The notes beneath the pieces were generated by a model that ran no database searches, was not told the origin of the DNA, and was given only the letters and a program-made list of their open reading frames with translations. A stretch of DNA of 64,000 nucleotides from Aromatoleum toluvorans (lineage in GTDB: Bacteria; Pseudomonadota; Gammaproteobacteria; Burkholderiales; Rhodocyclaceae). Position 1 is the stretch's first letter; every line of letters starts with the position of its first letter. This document shows positions 16,818 through 25,401 of this stretch, piece after piece. The position numbers and the translations under genes were made by a program. Location of the stretch: positions 62,001-126,000 of the forward strand of contig NZ_WTVN01000001.1 in the NCBI RefSeq assembly GCF_012910905.1. The letters run 5' to 3'.

Positions 16818-17690
16818 CTAAAGTCGCAAGGCAAGCACCAGCGACACGAAGAGCAGCGCCGAGGCGTTGCCGATCATGACGATAGAGGCGACTTTGTCGG
16901 GCTCCTGATTGAAGCGTTCGGCGAAGATGAAGTTTACAACCGCAGGTGGCAGGGCTCCGAAAACGACGAGGATGTCCTGCTCCACCGTTGTCAGGCCTCC
17001 GAACGGGCCATAGACCCAAGCCACAGCCATGCCGGTGAGCGGTGTCAGGATTGCCCCGACGATACCGATGCGCCAAGCCCCCACCGATGCATTCGACAGC
17101 CGCACGCCGAGTGAAAAGATCATCAGGCCAATCGAGATGTCGCCGAGGATTTTGCTGGCAGTCATGATTGGCGGCAAGACAGTGAAACCGGAGAGGCTCA
17201 CGGTGATACCCAGGGTCGCCGCGACGAATACCGGCTCCTGCCAGAGTGCGCCGAGCCGCATCTGGCGACTCATCAGCCAGGGATGAAGGGCGAACTGGAG
17301 CAGTGTTTCCACCAGCATCAGCACCAGCGCCGCACCGAGCGCCTGCTCGCCGAAGGCCAGCACGATCAGCGGCAGCCCCATGTTGCCGGAATTGTTGAAC
17401 ATGACCGGTGGCACCAGCGTCTTCGGGTTGAAGCCGAAAGCGTGAGCGAGAGGCCACGCCAGCAGACCGGACCCCAGCACGACAACTGCGGCACCGATGG
17501 CCAGCGAAACGTTTTGCGCCAGATCAAAACTCTTTCCGGCCAGCGCCGAGAAGATCAACGCCGGCAAGAAGACCTCCATGTTCATTCGGTTCGCAGCGAT
17601 CATCTCCGGCCTGTGTTTGCGCCCGTAGGCGTAACCGGCAAGCACGATGATGAAGATCGGGAAGACGATACTGACGATGCGAAGCAGCAT
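16818..17690 (-). CDS. AEC-family (auxin efflux carrier type) transporter
   Basis: About 290 residues with ten hydrophobic segments in two groups of five, as in the AEC/BART fold. The conserved NxxGNMGLPL motif is seen as FNNSGNMGLPLIVLAFGE near residue 105. Bacterial members (MdcF, MleP type) move malonate, malate or other carboxylates. It is the last gene of the leftward PanE-to-AroQ run and probably exports or imports the substrate or product. The start is uncertain: ATG 17690 or GTG 17705, neither with a good ribosome binding site. Confidence 0.85.
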   Translation of the reverse strand: MLLRIVSIVFPIFIIVLAGYAYGRKHRPEMIAANRMNMEVFLPALIFSALAGKSFDLAQNVSLAIGAAVVVLGSGLLAWPLAHAFGFNPKTLVPPVMFNNSGNMGLPLIVLAFGEQALGAALVLMLVETLLQFALHPWLMSRQMRLGALWQEPVFVAATLGITVSLSGFTVLPPIMTASKILGDISIGLMIFSLGVRLSNASVGAWRIGIVGAILTPLTGMAVAWVYGPFGGLTTVEQDILVVFGALPPAVVNFIFAERFNQEPDKVASIVMIGNASALLFVSLVLALRL

Positions 17691-17762
17691 GGCGGGCTCG
17701 AGCACGAGACGAGGCCGTCTGGCCGGCGTCCTCCGGTACCTGGACGATGTTGCGGGAGATGC

Positions 17763-18209
17763 TTACTTCGCGGCCGCACGCGCGGCGGACACGCCCGCGC
17801 GCAGCGCCAGCAGGTAGCTATCTACGCCGAAGCCGCAGATCTGGCCCTTCACGATCTCGGCGAATACCGAGTGGTGACGGAACTGCTCGCGGGCATGGAT
17901 GTTCGACATGTGCAGTTCCACGATCGGGCAGGTGAGGATCGCCAGCGCATCGCGGATGCCGTAGCTGTAATGCGTCCACGCTCCGGCGTTGATGAGCACG
18001 GCGTCGACCTGGTCGAAGAAGCCCTGATGGATGCGTTCGACCATCTCGGCTTCGCTGTTAGTCTGGAAGCTTTCGATTTCGGCGTCCAGTTCGCGGCCAA
18101 GCGCACGCAGTTGCTCGTCGATTTCCGCGAGCGTGATCGTGCCGTACTGCACCGGGTCGCGCTTGCCGAACATGTTGTGGTTGATGCCGTGGAGCATGAG
18201 CACTTTCAT
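17763..18209 (-). CDS. aroQ: Type II 3-dehydroquinate dehydratase-like protein
   Basis: 148 residues, the length of AroQ. The catalytic set is present: Arg and Tyr of the lid (GKRDPVQYG), Asn and His in NAGAWTHYSYGIRDAL, and ELHMSNIHARE followed by FRHHS. The N-terminal 'NGPNLNLLG' of biosynthetic enzymes reads HGINHNMFG, a notable departure at the substrate-contacting loop. The gene sits in an operon with an AroE-like dehydrogenase, CoA enzymes and a TRAP binding protein rather than with biosynthetic genes. A catabolic role on quinate-like or other cyclic polyol substrates is therefore likely (inference). Confidence 0.85.
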   Translation of the reverse strand: MKVLMLHGINHNMFGKRDPVQYGTITLAEIDEQLRALGRELDAEIESFQTNSEAEMVERIHQGFFDQVDAVLINAGAWTHYSYGIRDALAILTCPIVELHMSNIHAREQFRHHSVFAEIVKGQICGFGVDSYLLALRAGVSAARAAAK

Positions 18210-18318
18210 GATGTTTCCTTGTGGCTTAGTGCTAAGGGCGCACCCGTGCAATCACTGGACTACACAGGCGCGGTTTCCGTACGGACTGCACGGGTATTGG
18301 TCGTCCAGCTTCAGCGGT

Positions 18319-19329
18319 CTACTTGCGGCGGATCGCTTCGAGGTCTGCGTACATGGCCTTGACGGTGTCCTCACCGACGCTGGCGGTGTGCTTGTCGATC
18401 ACCGGCTTGACTTTGTCGCGCAGGCGCTGCGTCTCGGCCGCCGACAGTTCCGTTACCTGCATGCCGGCCTTCTTCAGATCCTCGAGTGCCTCGGCCGCCT
18501 GCTGGCGCGACACCTCGCGCTGGTAGCGTGTGGCCTCTGCTGCTGCGTCGGACATGATCTTCTTCTCGTCCGCGCTCATCGCATCCCACAGTTTCTTGCT
18601 GATGATGACCGACTGCGGGTTGTAGACGTGGCGGGTCACGGCGACGTGCTTCTGCACTTCGTTCAGCTTGGCCGCGCGAATCACGGTGAAGGGGTTTTCC
18701 TGCCCGTCCACCGCCTTCTGCTCGAGCGCGTTATAGACCTCCGGCCACGCGAGCGGAGTCGGGTTCGCACCCAGTGTGCTGAACAGGTCGACATAGATCG
18801 GGGACTGGATGACGCGCAACTTCAGCCCCGCGATGTCTTCGAGCCTGGTGATCGGATGCTTGCTGTTCGTGATATTGCGGAAACCGAGCTCCCAATAGGC
18901 AAGGCCAATGATGCCCTTGTCGGCGAGCTTGGCATGCAGGCTTTTGCCAAAGTTGCCGTCGGTAACCGCGTCGACTTCCTGTGGGTTGGCGAACAGGAAG
19001 GGGAAGTCGTAGATGGCGAATTCTTTCGCCTGGGCCTGCAGGATCCCGGAGTTGAGCACGGTCATCTCGATCGTGCCGCCTTGGATTGCGGAGACGGTCT
19101 GGACGTCGCCGCCGAGCTGGCCGCCCGGGAAGAGCTTGACCTTGATCTTGTTGTCGGACTTCGCGCTCACGAGGTCGGCGAACTTCTGGGCGCCCATTTC
19201 CTGCGGATGGCCTTTGTTGTTCTGGAACGCGAACTTGATCGTGCGCTCCTTGATGTCCGCGGCGCTGGCGGCGACCGGAAGCAGTGCGGCGACAGTGACG
19301 CAAAGCGCGCTGCGTAGAAATCCTTTCAT
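18319..19329 (-). CDS. TRAP transporter solute-binding protein (DctP family)
   Basis: 335 residues with a signal peptide (MKGFLRSALCVTVAALLPVAASA). The mature DctP fold shows FAFQNNKGHPQEMGAQKFADLV, FPGGQLGG and the carboxylate-binding arginine region (GLKLRVIQSPIYVDLFSTLGANPTPLAWPEVY). It should deliver a carboxylic acid to a DctQM permease. No dctQ or dctM gene is in the window, so the binding protein is an orphan or uses a permease elsewhere. GAGGAGA precedes the ATG at 19329. Its place between the AroQ-like and AroE-like genes links it to uptake of their substrate. Confidence 0.92.
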   Translation of the reverse strand: MKGFLRSALCVTVAALLPVAASAADIKERTIKFAFQNNKGHPQEMGAQKFADLVSAKSDNKIKVKLFPGGQLGGDVQTVSAIQGGTIEMTVLNSGILQAQAKEFAIYDFPFLFANPQEVDAVTDGNFGKSLHAKLADKGIIGLAYWELGFRNITNSKHPITRLEDIAGLKLRVIQSPIYVDLFSTLGANPTPLAWPEVYNALEQKAVDGQENPFTVIRAAKLNEVQKHVAVTRHVYNPQSVIISKKLWDAMSADEKKIMSDAAAEATRYQREVSRQQAAEALEDLKKAGMQVTELSAAETQRLRDKVKPVIDKHTASVGEDTVKAMYADLEAIRRK

Positions 19330-19450
19330 GTGTGTCTCCTCTGGTTTGACTACATCGAGGGCAGATCGCCTCTCAAAATAAAACACGGTTTCTGCAGAAG
19401 CGGCGAAGTCGCGATTCTGGTCGCTGGTTGCACGAAACTCGATGCCGGCT

Positions 19451-20269
19451 TCAGGTCAGCGGTACGGTGAGCTGCGCAATCATTGGGCGGGTATCCGGCC
19501 GCACACCCCGCCACCAGAAGAACGCCTTGGCCGCCTGCTCGACAAGCATTCCGACACCGTCAGCGAGCCGGCCCACGCCGGCCCCCTGCGCAAGACGCAG
19601 GAATGGGGTCAGCCCTTTGCCATAGGCAAGTTCGTAGGCGAGGCTGTCGGGCCGGAAGACGTCGGTGTGAACCGGTGGCAGCTCGCTGCGCAGGCTTGCC
19701 GAAGTCGCATTGACGACGATATCGAACGAGCGATGATCGAGATCGGCATAGCCGAGGCCGACGATGTTCCCGTAGGGCGCGAACTGTGCTGCGAGCGCCT
19801 GCGCCTTCTCCGCCGTGCGATTGACGAGCACGAGTTCGGCCGGCTGCGCCGCGAGGAAGGGTTGCAGCGCACCGCGTGCGGCACCACCGCCCCCCATCAG
19901 CAACACCCGCTTGCCGCACATCAGCCGGCCGAGGTTTTGTTCGACGTCGCGCAGCAGGCCGACGCCGTCGAAGTTATCGGCGTACACCTTGCCGCCTTCG
20001 AACTTCAGCGCATTGACCGCACCAGCGAGGTGCGCGCGATCGGTAAGGTCCGTCGCGTAGGCGAATGCGTCGAGCTTGAAGGGGGCGGTGACGTTCATGC
20101 CCCGGCCGCCCGCTTCGCGGAAAGCCGTCGCCGCGGCGGCAAAGCCACCAAGTGGGGCTTCGAGCGCGGTGTATTCGAGCGCCTGGCCGCTGTTCTTGGC
20201 GAAGGCGGTGTGGATCAGCGGCGATTTCGTGTGGCCGATCGGACTACCGATCACGGCGTAACGGTCCAT
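19451..20269 (-). CDS. aroE: Shikimate/quinate dehydrogenase family protein
   Basis: 272 residues. The substrate domain has GSPIGHTKSP (residues 8-17) with Thr in place of the first serine of the usual HSxSP shikimate-binding motif, the catalytic lysine in NVTAPFK, and the catalytic Asp in NFDG (usually NTDG). The NADP domain carries LLMGGGGAARG and VNRTAEKA. These substitutions and the operon context (AroQ-like, CoA-transferase, MaoC, TRAP) suggest a catabolic paralogue rather than the biosynthetic AroE. The true start (20269) is deduced from the family N-terminus; the ORF runs open a further 160 codons upstream, overlapping the CaiB gene. Confidence 0.85.
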   Translation of the reverse strand: MDRYAVIGSPIGHTKSPLIHTAFAKNSGQALEYTALEAPLGGFAAAATAFREAGGRGMNVTAPFKLDAFAYATDLTDRAHLAGAVNALKFEGGKVYADNFDGVGLLRDVEQNLGRLMCGKRVLLMGGGGAARGALQPFLAAQPAELVLVNRTAEKAQALAAQFAPYGNIVGLGYADLDHRSFDIVVNATSASLRSELPPVHTDVFRPDSLAYELAYGKGLTPFLRLAQGAGVGRLADGVGMLVEQAAKAFFWWRGVRPDTRPMIAQLTVPLT

Positions 20270-20279
20270 TGTTGGCTCC

Positions 20280-21521
20280 TTACAAACGGGATACGGCTTC
20301 TTCGGCGTACAGCACGCCGTCGCGCACCATCGCGTCGATGTCGGCATCCGCGTAGCCGAGGCTCGCGGCGATCTCGCGGTTGTGCTGGCCAAGCAGCGGC
20401 GCCGCCTCGGTGATCGTGGTGTCGCAACCGGAGAAGCGGTACGGCAGATTGGCGAGACTGACCTTGCCGAGCACCGGATGCTCCTGTTCGACCAACATGC
20501 CACGCGCCTGGATTTGCGGGTCGGCGAGCACCTCGGCGATGTCCTGCACCTTGGCCGAGGGCACGTCGATCGCGTCGAGCGCGGCGAGGCACTGCGCGAC
20601 CGTGCGCTCGGCGGTCCATGCCCGCACGACCGGCAGGATGTCGAGACGGTGCTCGTTGCGACCGCCCGCACTGTGGAAACGGGTGTCCTGCGCGAAGCCG
20701 GGATTTCCGGTCTCCTCGCCCACGAGCCTGGCGAAGCGCTTCCACGCATCGTCGACCTGCGCCGCGATCACGAGATAACCGTCCTGCGCGGTGAACACGC
20801 CGTAGAGCGTCGAGTTCGGCATGTCGTGGCCGGTCTGCACCGGAACCTCCTTGCCGCCGGAGAGCGTGTAGCACTGCACCGCATACTCGTGCATCGACAC
20901 CAGGCAGTCGTACAGCGCCATGTCGATGTGCTGGCCACGGCCCGATTTCACGCGTCCGAGAAGCGCTGCGCAGATGGCGCCGACCGCATTGCTGCCGGTG
21001 AAGATATCCCCCAGCGCAATGCGCAACAGCGGCGGCGCCTCGCCCGGTTCGCCGACCATCGCCATGATCCCGCTTTTTGCTTCTGCGATTAGGCCGAAGC
21101 CGGCGCGGTGCGAATCCGGCCCGGTGTGCCCGTAGGCCGAGATCGAGCAATAGACGAGACCGGGATTCCTTTTCGACAAGTCTTCGTAGCCGAGGCCCAG
21201 CTTCTTCAGCGCGCCGGGGCGATAGTTCTCGATGAAGACGTCGGCGCCGTCACACAGCTTTTCCAGCATCTCGCGGCCGCGCGGATCCTTGATGTTGATG
21301 CACAGGCCCTTCTTGCCCATGTTCTGCTGCAGGTAGTAGCCGCTCGTCAGGCCATCGACGAGCCAGGCATGCTGGCGGCCGGCGTCGCCGGTGGTCGGGC
21401 GCTCGATCTTGATGACCTCGGCACCGAGCGCCGCGAGGCAGCGGCTCAAGTAGGGGCCGGCGAGGAAGTGGCTGTAGTCGATGACGCGGATGCCGGAGAG
21501 CGGTTGCGCTTGTGCGTTCAT
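20280..21521 (-). CDS. CaiB/BaiF (family III) CoA-transferase
   Basis: 413 residues with the family III fold. The N-terminal LSGIRVIDYSHFLAGPYLSRCLAALGAEVIKIE contacts CoA, and the catalytic aspartate is in LGDIFTG near residue 170. It should transfer CoA between carboxylic acids through an aspartyl-CoA anhydride. It lies immediately upstream of the AroE-like gene (10-base gap) and downstream of a MaoC hydratase gene. An acid could thus be activated and then hydrated within the operon. The donor and acceptor acids are unknown. Confidence 0.92.
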   Translation of the reverse strand: MNAQAQPLSGIRVIDYSHFLAGPYLSRCLAALGAEVIKIERPTTGDAGRQHAWLVDGLTSGYYLQQNMGKKGLCINIKDPRGREMLEKLCDGADVFIENYRPGALKKLGLGYEDLSKRNPGLVYCSISAYGHTGPDSHRAGFGLIAEAKSGIMAMVGEPGEAPPLLRIALGDIFTGSNAVGAICAALLGRVKSGRGQHIDMALYDCLVSMHEYAVQCYTLSGGKEVPVQTGHDMPNSTLYGVFTAQDGYLVIAAQVDDAWKRFARLVGEETGNPGFAQDTRFHSAGGRNEHRLDILPVVRAWTAERTVAQCLAALDAIDVPSAKVQDIAEVLADPQIQARGMLVEQEHPVLGKVSLANLPYRFSGCDTTITEAAPLLGQHNREIAASLGYADADIDAMVRDGVLYAEEAVSRL

Positions 21522-21531
21522 GGACTGCTCC

Positions 21532-22017
21532 TTACGCGGTCGCCTGCGGGCGGCGCGGGATCATCAGGCGGTGCTCGCCGCGCTGCACGACTTCACCGTT
21601 CTGGTTGATCAGTTCCGACGGCAGCACGACGATGCCCCAGCCCGGCTTGCTTTTCGACGCGCGCATCGTGCCGACACGAAACTTCACGCGCAGCGTGTCG
21701 TTGATCCTGATTGGCAGCAGGAAGTCCCACGTCCAGCCGAGCGACATGCCAGGCAGGAAGCGATATTCGCACTGGGTCTTGAGGCCGTCGGCGATCGAAA
21801 GACCCAGCAGGCCGTGCGCGACACGGGTGCCGAAGGGCGTCGTCTTCGCGTAATCTTCGTCGACGTGCACCGGGGTGAAGTCGCCGGTGAGTTCAGCATA
21901 GGCACTGATGCGCGCCTCGGTCACGGCGTAGGCCGGACTGACGCATTCGTCGCCCTCCTGCGCGTCGTCCCAGTAACGTTCGGGGGTCTGGAATTCCCGT
22001 TTGGGGATATTGATCAT
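21532..22017 (-). CDS. MaoC-type hotdog acyl-CoA hydratase
   Basis: 161 residues forming a single hotdog domain. The hydratase-2 motif is seen as TGDFTPVHVDEDYAKTTPFG (Asp and His of D-x4-H, about residues 45-50), followed by VAHGLLGLSIADGL. Such enzymes add water to 2-enoyl-CoA (R-specific) or to mesaconyl/itaconyl-type CoA esters. It lies 10 bases upstream of the CaiB gene, fitting sequential CoA activation and hydration. Confidence 0.9.
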   Translation of the reverse strand: MINIPKREFQTPERYWDDAQEGDECVSPAYAVTEARISAYAELTGDFTPVHVDEDYAKTTPFGTRVAHGLLGLSIADGLKTQCEYRFLPGMSLGWTWDFLLPIRINDTLRVKFRVGTMRASKSKPGWGIVVLPSELINQNGEVVQRGEHRLMIPRRPQATA

Positions 22018-22044
22018 ATCGTTCTCGGGTACGGGGTTATTGGT

Positions 22045-22452
22045 TCAGGCGCGCGGCTTGAGCGCGAGCGCCTCGGCGACGGCATTGCCGTTCGCCTGGA
22101 TGAGTTCGATGGCGAGGCCGTCGGGCAACTGCAGCCAGTTGCGTCCCTGCGGCAGTTCCCTGACCTCCCAGGCGCGCGCCGCGTCGAGCGCCGCTTCGAG
22201 GTTCTCGACCATGATCCCGAGGTGGGCGAGCCAGCCGGCATCATTGCTCGGCGGGGCCTTGAAGCCCGGCACCGACATCAGCTGCATGCCGCCGATGGTC
22301 CATACCTGGTAGGGCGCCTGCCCTTCCGGCGTGGTCTCGCGGATCGTCATGCCGAGCACGTCGCGGAAGAAGCGGATATGCCAGTAGATGTCGGCGACGC
22401 GGATTGCGACGTGCTCGACGTAGGCGCGGTGAGTGGTCGTCATCGTCGTCAC
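22045..22452 (-). CDS. VOC-superfamily (glyoxalase/bleomycin-resistance fold) protein
   Basis: 135 residues, a single VOC module pair: HVAIRVADIYWHIRFFRDVLGM at the start, and LAHLGIMVENLEAALDAARAWEV with a terminal metal-ligand region (LPDGLAIELIQ). His and Glu positions for a metal are present. VOC proteins of this size include epimerases, lactoyl-CoA-type lyases and dioxygenases, so the reaction is open. The GTG at 22452 is chosen because AAGG lies at 6 bases and it begins right after the PanE stop; ATG 22443 is the alternative. Confidence 0.8.
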   Translation of the reverse strand: MTTMTTTHRAYVEHVAIRVADIYWHIRFFRDVLGMTIRETTPEGQAPYQVWTIGGMQLMSVPGFKAPPSNDAGWLAHLGIMVENLEAALDAARAWEVRELPQGRNWLQLPDGLAIELIQANGNAVAEALALKPRA

Positions 22453-22453
22453 G

Positions 22454-23395
22454 TCATGCCTTGGCGGCGAAGTTCGCGAGCCAGTGCTCGATCCCCTTGA
22501 TGCTCGCGACCAGCGCCTGATTGACTGGCGTGGACACGGCGGTCTTTTCGCCCCAGCGCACGACCGAACCGTTGATGAAATCGATCTCGGTGGCGTCGCC
22601 CTTCTCCAGGCTCTGCAGCATCGAGGCCTTGAAGTCCGGCGGCAGGCCTTCCGCCGCCTTGATCCAAGCGTCCTTCGGCGCGCGCGTCGACAGTTCGACC
22701 CCGGCAGCCTTCGCCACCGCCATCGCCTCGCCGACCGCCGCCAGCGCGCAGTCCATCACCTCCGGAATCTTGTACAGACCGCCGTAGGGCAGGCGCGTGA
22801 TGCCCGAGAGCGCGCCGGTCGCCACATTGACGAGCAGCTTGTCCCAGATCGTGCCCATGATGTTCGCGCTGACGGTGGTCTCGAGGCCGGCGCGGTTGAA
22901 CTCCGCCGCCACCGCTTGCACGCGCTCGCTGACCGTGCCGTCGAGTTCGCCGATGATGGTTTCCTTTCCGCGCGTGCCGGCGATGATGTGCCCCGCCCCC
23001 AGCAGCACGCCGCCGACATAGGTCTTGCCGGCGAGCACGCGGTGGCGGCCGACGACTTCGGCGAGGATATCCTCGTGCCCGAGGCCGTTCTGCAGCGACA
23101 GCACCAGCGTGTGCTCGCCGATGATCGAGGTCGCGCCTTCGATCGCTTCCTGGGTATGGAAGGACTTCACCAGCACGATCACCAGGTCCACCGGGCCGAT
23201 GCCCTCGCACGAGGTGCGCGCCTTGGCCTTCACGAAGCGCTCGCGGTCGCCGTCGCGCACCCGCAGGCCGTCGCGGTTGATCGCGTCGACGTGTTCCTGC
23301 AGACGATTGATCAGGACCACCTCCGACCCGGCTTCCGCCAGCACGCTACCGATCGAACATCCCAGTGCGCCTGCACCGAGCACGCAAATCTTCAT
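22454..23395 (-). CDS. Ketopantoate reductase (PanE/ApbA) family oxidoreductase
   Basis: 313 residues. The nucleotide motif GAGALGCSIG is at residues 7-16, VKSFHT follows the Rossmann sheet, and LQNGLGHED and the catalytic-lysine region (WDKLLVNVATGALSG) are typical. It should reduce a 2-oxo acid or oxidise a 2-hydroxy acid with NADP. Since it heads a CoA-catabolic operon, it is more likely a degradative hydroxyacid dehydrogenase than the pantothenate enzyme. The ATG at 23395 matches the family start; an ORF extension upstream enters the divergent promoter. Confidence 0.88.
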   Translation of the reverse strand: MKICVLGAGALGCSIGSVLAEAGSEVVLINRLQEHVDAINRDGLRVRDGDRERFVKAKARTSCEGIGPVDLVIVLVKSFHTQEAIEGATSIIGEHTLVLSLQNGLGHEDILAEVVGRHRVLAGKTYVGGVLLGAGHIIAGTRGKETIIGELDGTVSERVQAVAAEFNRAGLETTVSANIMGTIWDKLLVNVATGALSGITRLPYGGLYKIPEVMDCALAAVGEAMAVAKAAGVELSTRAPKDAWIKAAEGLPPDFKASMLQSLEKGDATEIDFINGSVVRWGEKTAVSTPVNQALVASIKGIEHWLANFAAKA

Positions 23396-23496
23396 GTCCC
23401 GCTCCTTTCCATTCGTTCGACTCGTCATCGAGTGATGGGCGAACTTTAGGGGTGGCTGGACATGTCGTAAATGCAGCACATACAATAGATCACATT

Positions 23497-23513
23497 GCAA
23501 TTCTCAATATTGC
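23497..23513. promoter_or_regulatory. Candidate LysR box in the PanE-LysR divergent gap
   Basis: GCAAT-N7-ATTGC (23497-23513) is a perfect inverted repeat of LysR-box dimensions (17 bp) just before the divergent LysR ATG, in an A+T-rich gap between that gene and the leftward PanE-AEC operon. Confidence 0.5.
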
Positions 23514-23520
23514 GGGACAG

Positions 23521-24438
23521 ATGAACCCAGCCGCCGACGGCGATGCGGCCCTGCTCGACATCAAGCTCCTGCGGCTCTTCGACCTGCTCTACAGCACCCA
23601 CAGCGTCACCCGCGCGGCGGAGCAGCTGGGCCAGAGCCAGCCGACCGTGAGCATCTGGCTCGCAAGGCTGCGCGAGCAGTTGGCGGACCCCCTTTTCGTC
23701 CGCACACCGGCCGGCATGCAGCCGACGCCGCGCGCCGACGCGCTGATCCCGATCGCGCGCGAGGCGCTCGAAGCGTTGCGTCGTCTCTCGACGGAGGACA
23801 CGAGCTTCGAGGCGGCAAGCGCGGAGCGGCGCTTCTGCATCTGCATGACGGACGCGAGCCACGTCACGCTGCTGCCTCAATTGCTCGCGCACGTGAGATC
23901 CGCGGCGCCGGGCGTGCGCCTGGAAGCCGGCCGTATCGACGCGACGACAGGGGAGCGCCTGCAGTCGGGCGAAGCCGACCTTGCGCTGGGTCTGATTCCG
24001 GAGCTGGGCGCCGGCTTCTATCAGCAGGTGTTATTCACGCAGGACTGGGTATGCCTCGCCAACCGCCACCACCCGCGGATCGGAGAGGCGCTTACGCTAG
24101 ACGACTACCGCCGCGAAAGCCATGTCGGCATCGTTTCCGGCACCGGCCATCGCTTTCTCGCGAGCGCGCTCGCGTCGCACGGCGTCGAGCGCAGAGTGGT
24201 GCTCGAACTGCCAGGCTTCCTGGGCCTAGCTGCGATCGTATCGACGACAGATGTGATCGTGACGCTGCCGCTGCAGATCGGCGAGACGCTTGCGCGCAGC
24301 GCGGACCTGCGCGTATTCCCCTGCCCCTTCGCCATCCCGTCGTTCACGGTGAAGCAGCACTGGCACGCCCGCTATCACCACGACGCGGGCAACCGCTGGT
24401 TACGTGGCGTGTGCGCAGGTTTGTTTCTGCGCAGCTAG
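23521..24438 (+). CDS. LysR-family transcriptional regulator (NodD/LinR-like)
   Basis: 305 residues. The helix-turn-helix region LLDIKLLRLFDLLYSTHSVTRAAEQLGQSQPTVS is of the NodD/NahR/LinR branch of LysR regulators, which often govern aromatic or xenobiotic catabolism. The effector domain follows from about residue 95. The ATG at 23521 is the family start. It diverges from the PanE-VOC-MaoC-CaiB-AroE-DctP-AroQ-AEC run, its most likely target. Its 3' end abuts a gene remnant (24450 on). Confidence 0.92.
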   Translation: MNPAADGDAALLDIKLLRLFDLLYSTHSVTRAAEQLGQSQPTVSIWLARLREQLADPLFVRTPAGMQPTPRADALIPIAREALEALRRLSTEDTSFEAASAERRFCICMTDASHVTLLPQLLAHVRSAAPGVRLEAGRIDATTGERLQSGEADLALGLIPELGAGFYQQVLFTQDWVCLANRHHPRIGEALTLDDYRRESHVGIVSGTGHRFLASALASHGVERRVVLELPGFLGLAAIVSTTDVIVTLPLQIGETLARSADLRVFPCPFAIPSFTVKQHWHARYHHDAGNRWLRGVCAGLFLRS

Positions 24439-24449
24439 AGCAGCGGTGC

Positions 24450-24651
24450 TACACGGACAAGTCCGACGACTCCAACCTCCCCGGCGAGATGGTGACGACG
24501 GTCACCCTGCGCGAGGTCGCCAGCAGGGCGGAGGTGAACATTGCGCAGGAAGGCGTTCCGGAGCCGGTTCCGGTGGAGTTCTGCTCCCTTGGCTGCCAGG
24601 AGTCGCTCCACCATCTGGCGACGGCTCGTCGAACTGGAAATTCCGGATTGA
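24450..24651 (+). pseudogene. Remnant of an AHSA1-type SRPBCC protein (C-terminal third, frameshifted)
   Basis: Translating from 24450 gives YTDKSDDSNLPGEMVTTVTL, then EVNIAQEGVPEPVPVEFCSLGCQESLHHLA, which matches the C-terminal half of SRPBCC/AHSA1 (Aha1-like) proteins. After about 24622 the match moves to another frame and reads LVELEIPD before a TGA at 24649-24651, the usual end of this family. The N-terminal half is absent: the match begins 11 bases after the LysR stop. There is no start codon or ribosome binding site. I infer deletion of the 5' part plus one frameshift. Confidence 0.75.
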
Positions 24652-24953
24652 AGTTCCTGCCCAGACCCTTCCGCGGGATAGGGCGCGGCCGTCATTAGAA
24701 GGAAAGGCGGGCGCTCGGGATGATTCCATGGCGGAGTGACTGCTCTAGGCCGCTGCGTCCCAGCGGTTCAACCCTCATGCCACCGCCGACAGGTCAGGCC
24801 GAACCGCTGACGAGGTCATTGCCGAGGGAACATCACAACTGAGTGATGAATGGTCGCACGAAGTGCCCTTTGGATACCGCAGCAGACAGCACCGAGCGAA
24901 TCCCGCTGCCATAGCCGCCGCGACCAATCGCAGCGCGCCGACCTACCCGACCT
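24652..24953. other. Gap without recognisable gene
   Basis: About 300 bases between the SRPBCC remnant and the hemerythrin gene. Both strands have only short ORFs with no family similarity that I can see. I found no clear terminator or repeat. It is probably decayed sequence. Confidence 0.5.
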
Positions 24954-25388
24954 TCAGGTCGTCACCGTGCGCTTCAGGACCAGCGGCACGCCGCCCGTGC
25001 TGCGCTTGACCATCCATTGCGCCAGCGCCGAATCCATGTAGGTCGCATGGCCCGGAAACCAATCCTCGAGCGCGACAGCGAGGCGGCGCCCGACCTCGAT
25101 GTTGCCCGCCGCGACCATCTGCTGCACTTCGCGCACTGACGCCATGACCTTCTCGTGTTCCTCGACGTGGCAGTCCCGCGCCGGGAAGTTTCCTGCCGAC
25201 ATCCAGGCGGCTTCCTCCGCGAAGTGGTGCTCGGCGTGGGCGGCGAAACGGTCGAGCAGCACCGGGAAGACTTCGTCTCCGACAACCTGCATGGCGTGCA
25301 CGAGCTCGACGAACTCGTGGTGGATGTCGTCCATCGGCCCATAGCCGAGGAGGAATTCGTCGCTCCAGGGGGTCGCCTGCTCGCTCAT
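24954..25388 (-). CDS. Bacteriohemerythrin
   Basis: 144 residues, a single hemerythrin domain. The di-iron ligands can be followed in order: H in DDIHHEFVELV, H..E in HAEHHFAEEAAWM, HVEEH, and the C-terminal HATYMD. It reversibly binds O2 for storage, delivery or sensing, which fits a facultative organism carrying out oxygenase reactions. It lies 13 bases downstream of folE on the same strand, so the two are probably cotranscribed. Confidence 0.93.
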   Translation of the reverse strand: MSEQATPWSDEFLLGYGPMDDIHHEFVELVHAMQVVGDEVFPVLLDRFAAHAEHHFAEEAAWMSAGNFPARDCHVEEHEKVMASVREVQQMVAAGNIEVGRRLAVALEDWFPGHATYMDSALAQWMVKRSTGGVPLVLKRTVTT

Positions 25389-25401
25389 TTCCGGTCTCCG
25401 T

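Noticed and set aside
24435-24695. Leftward 86-codon frame over the SRPBCC remnant
   Set aside because: The rightward strand carries recognisable SRPBCC sequence; the leftward frame has no family similarity.
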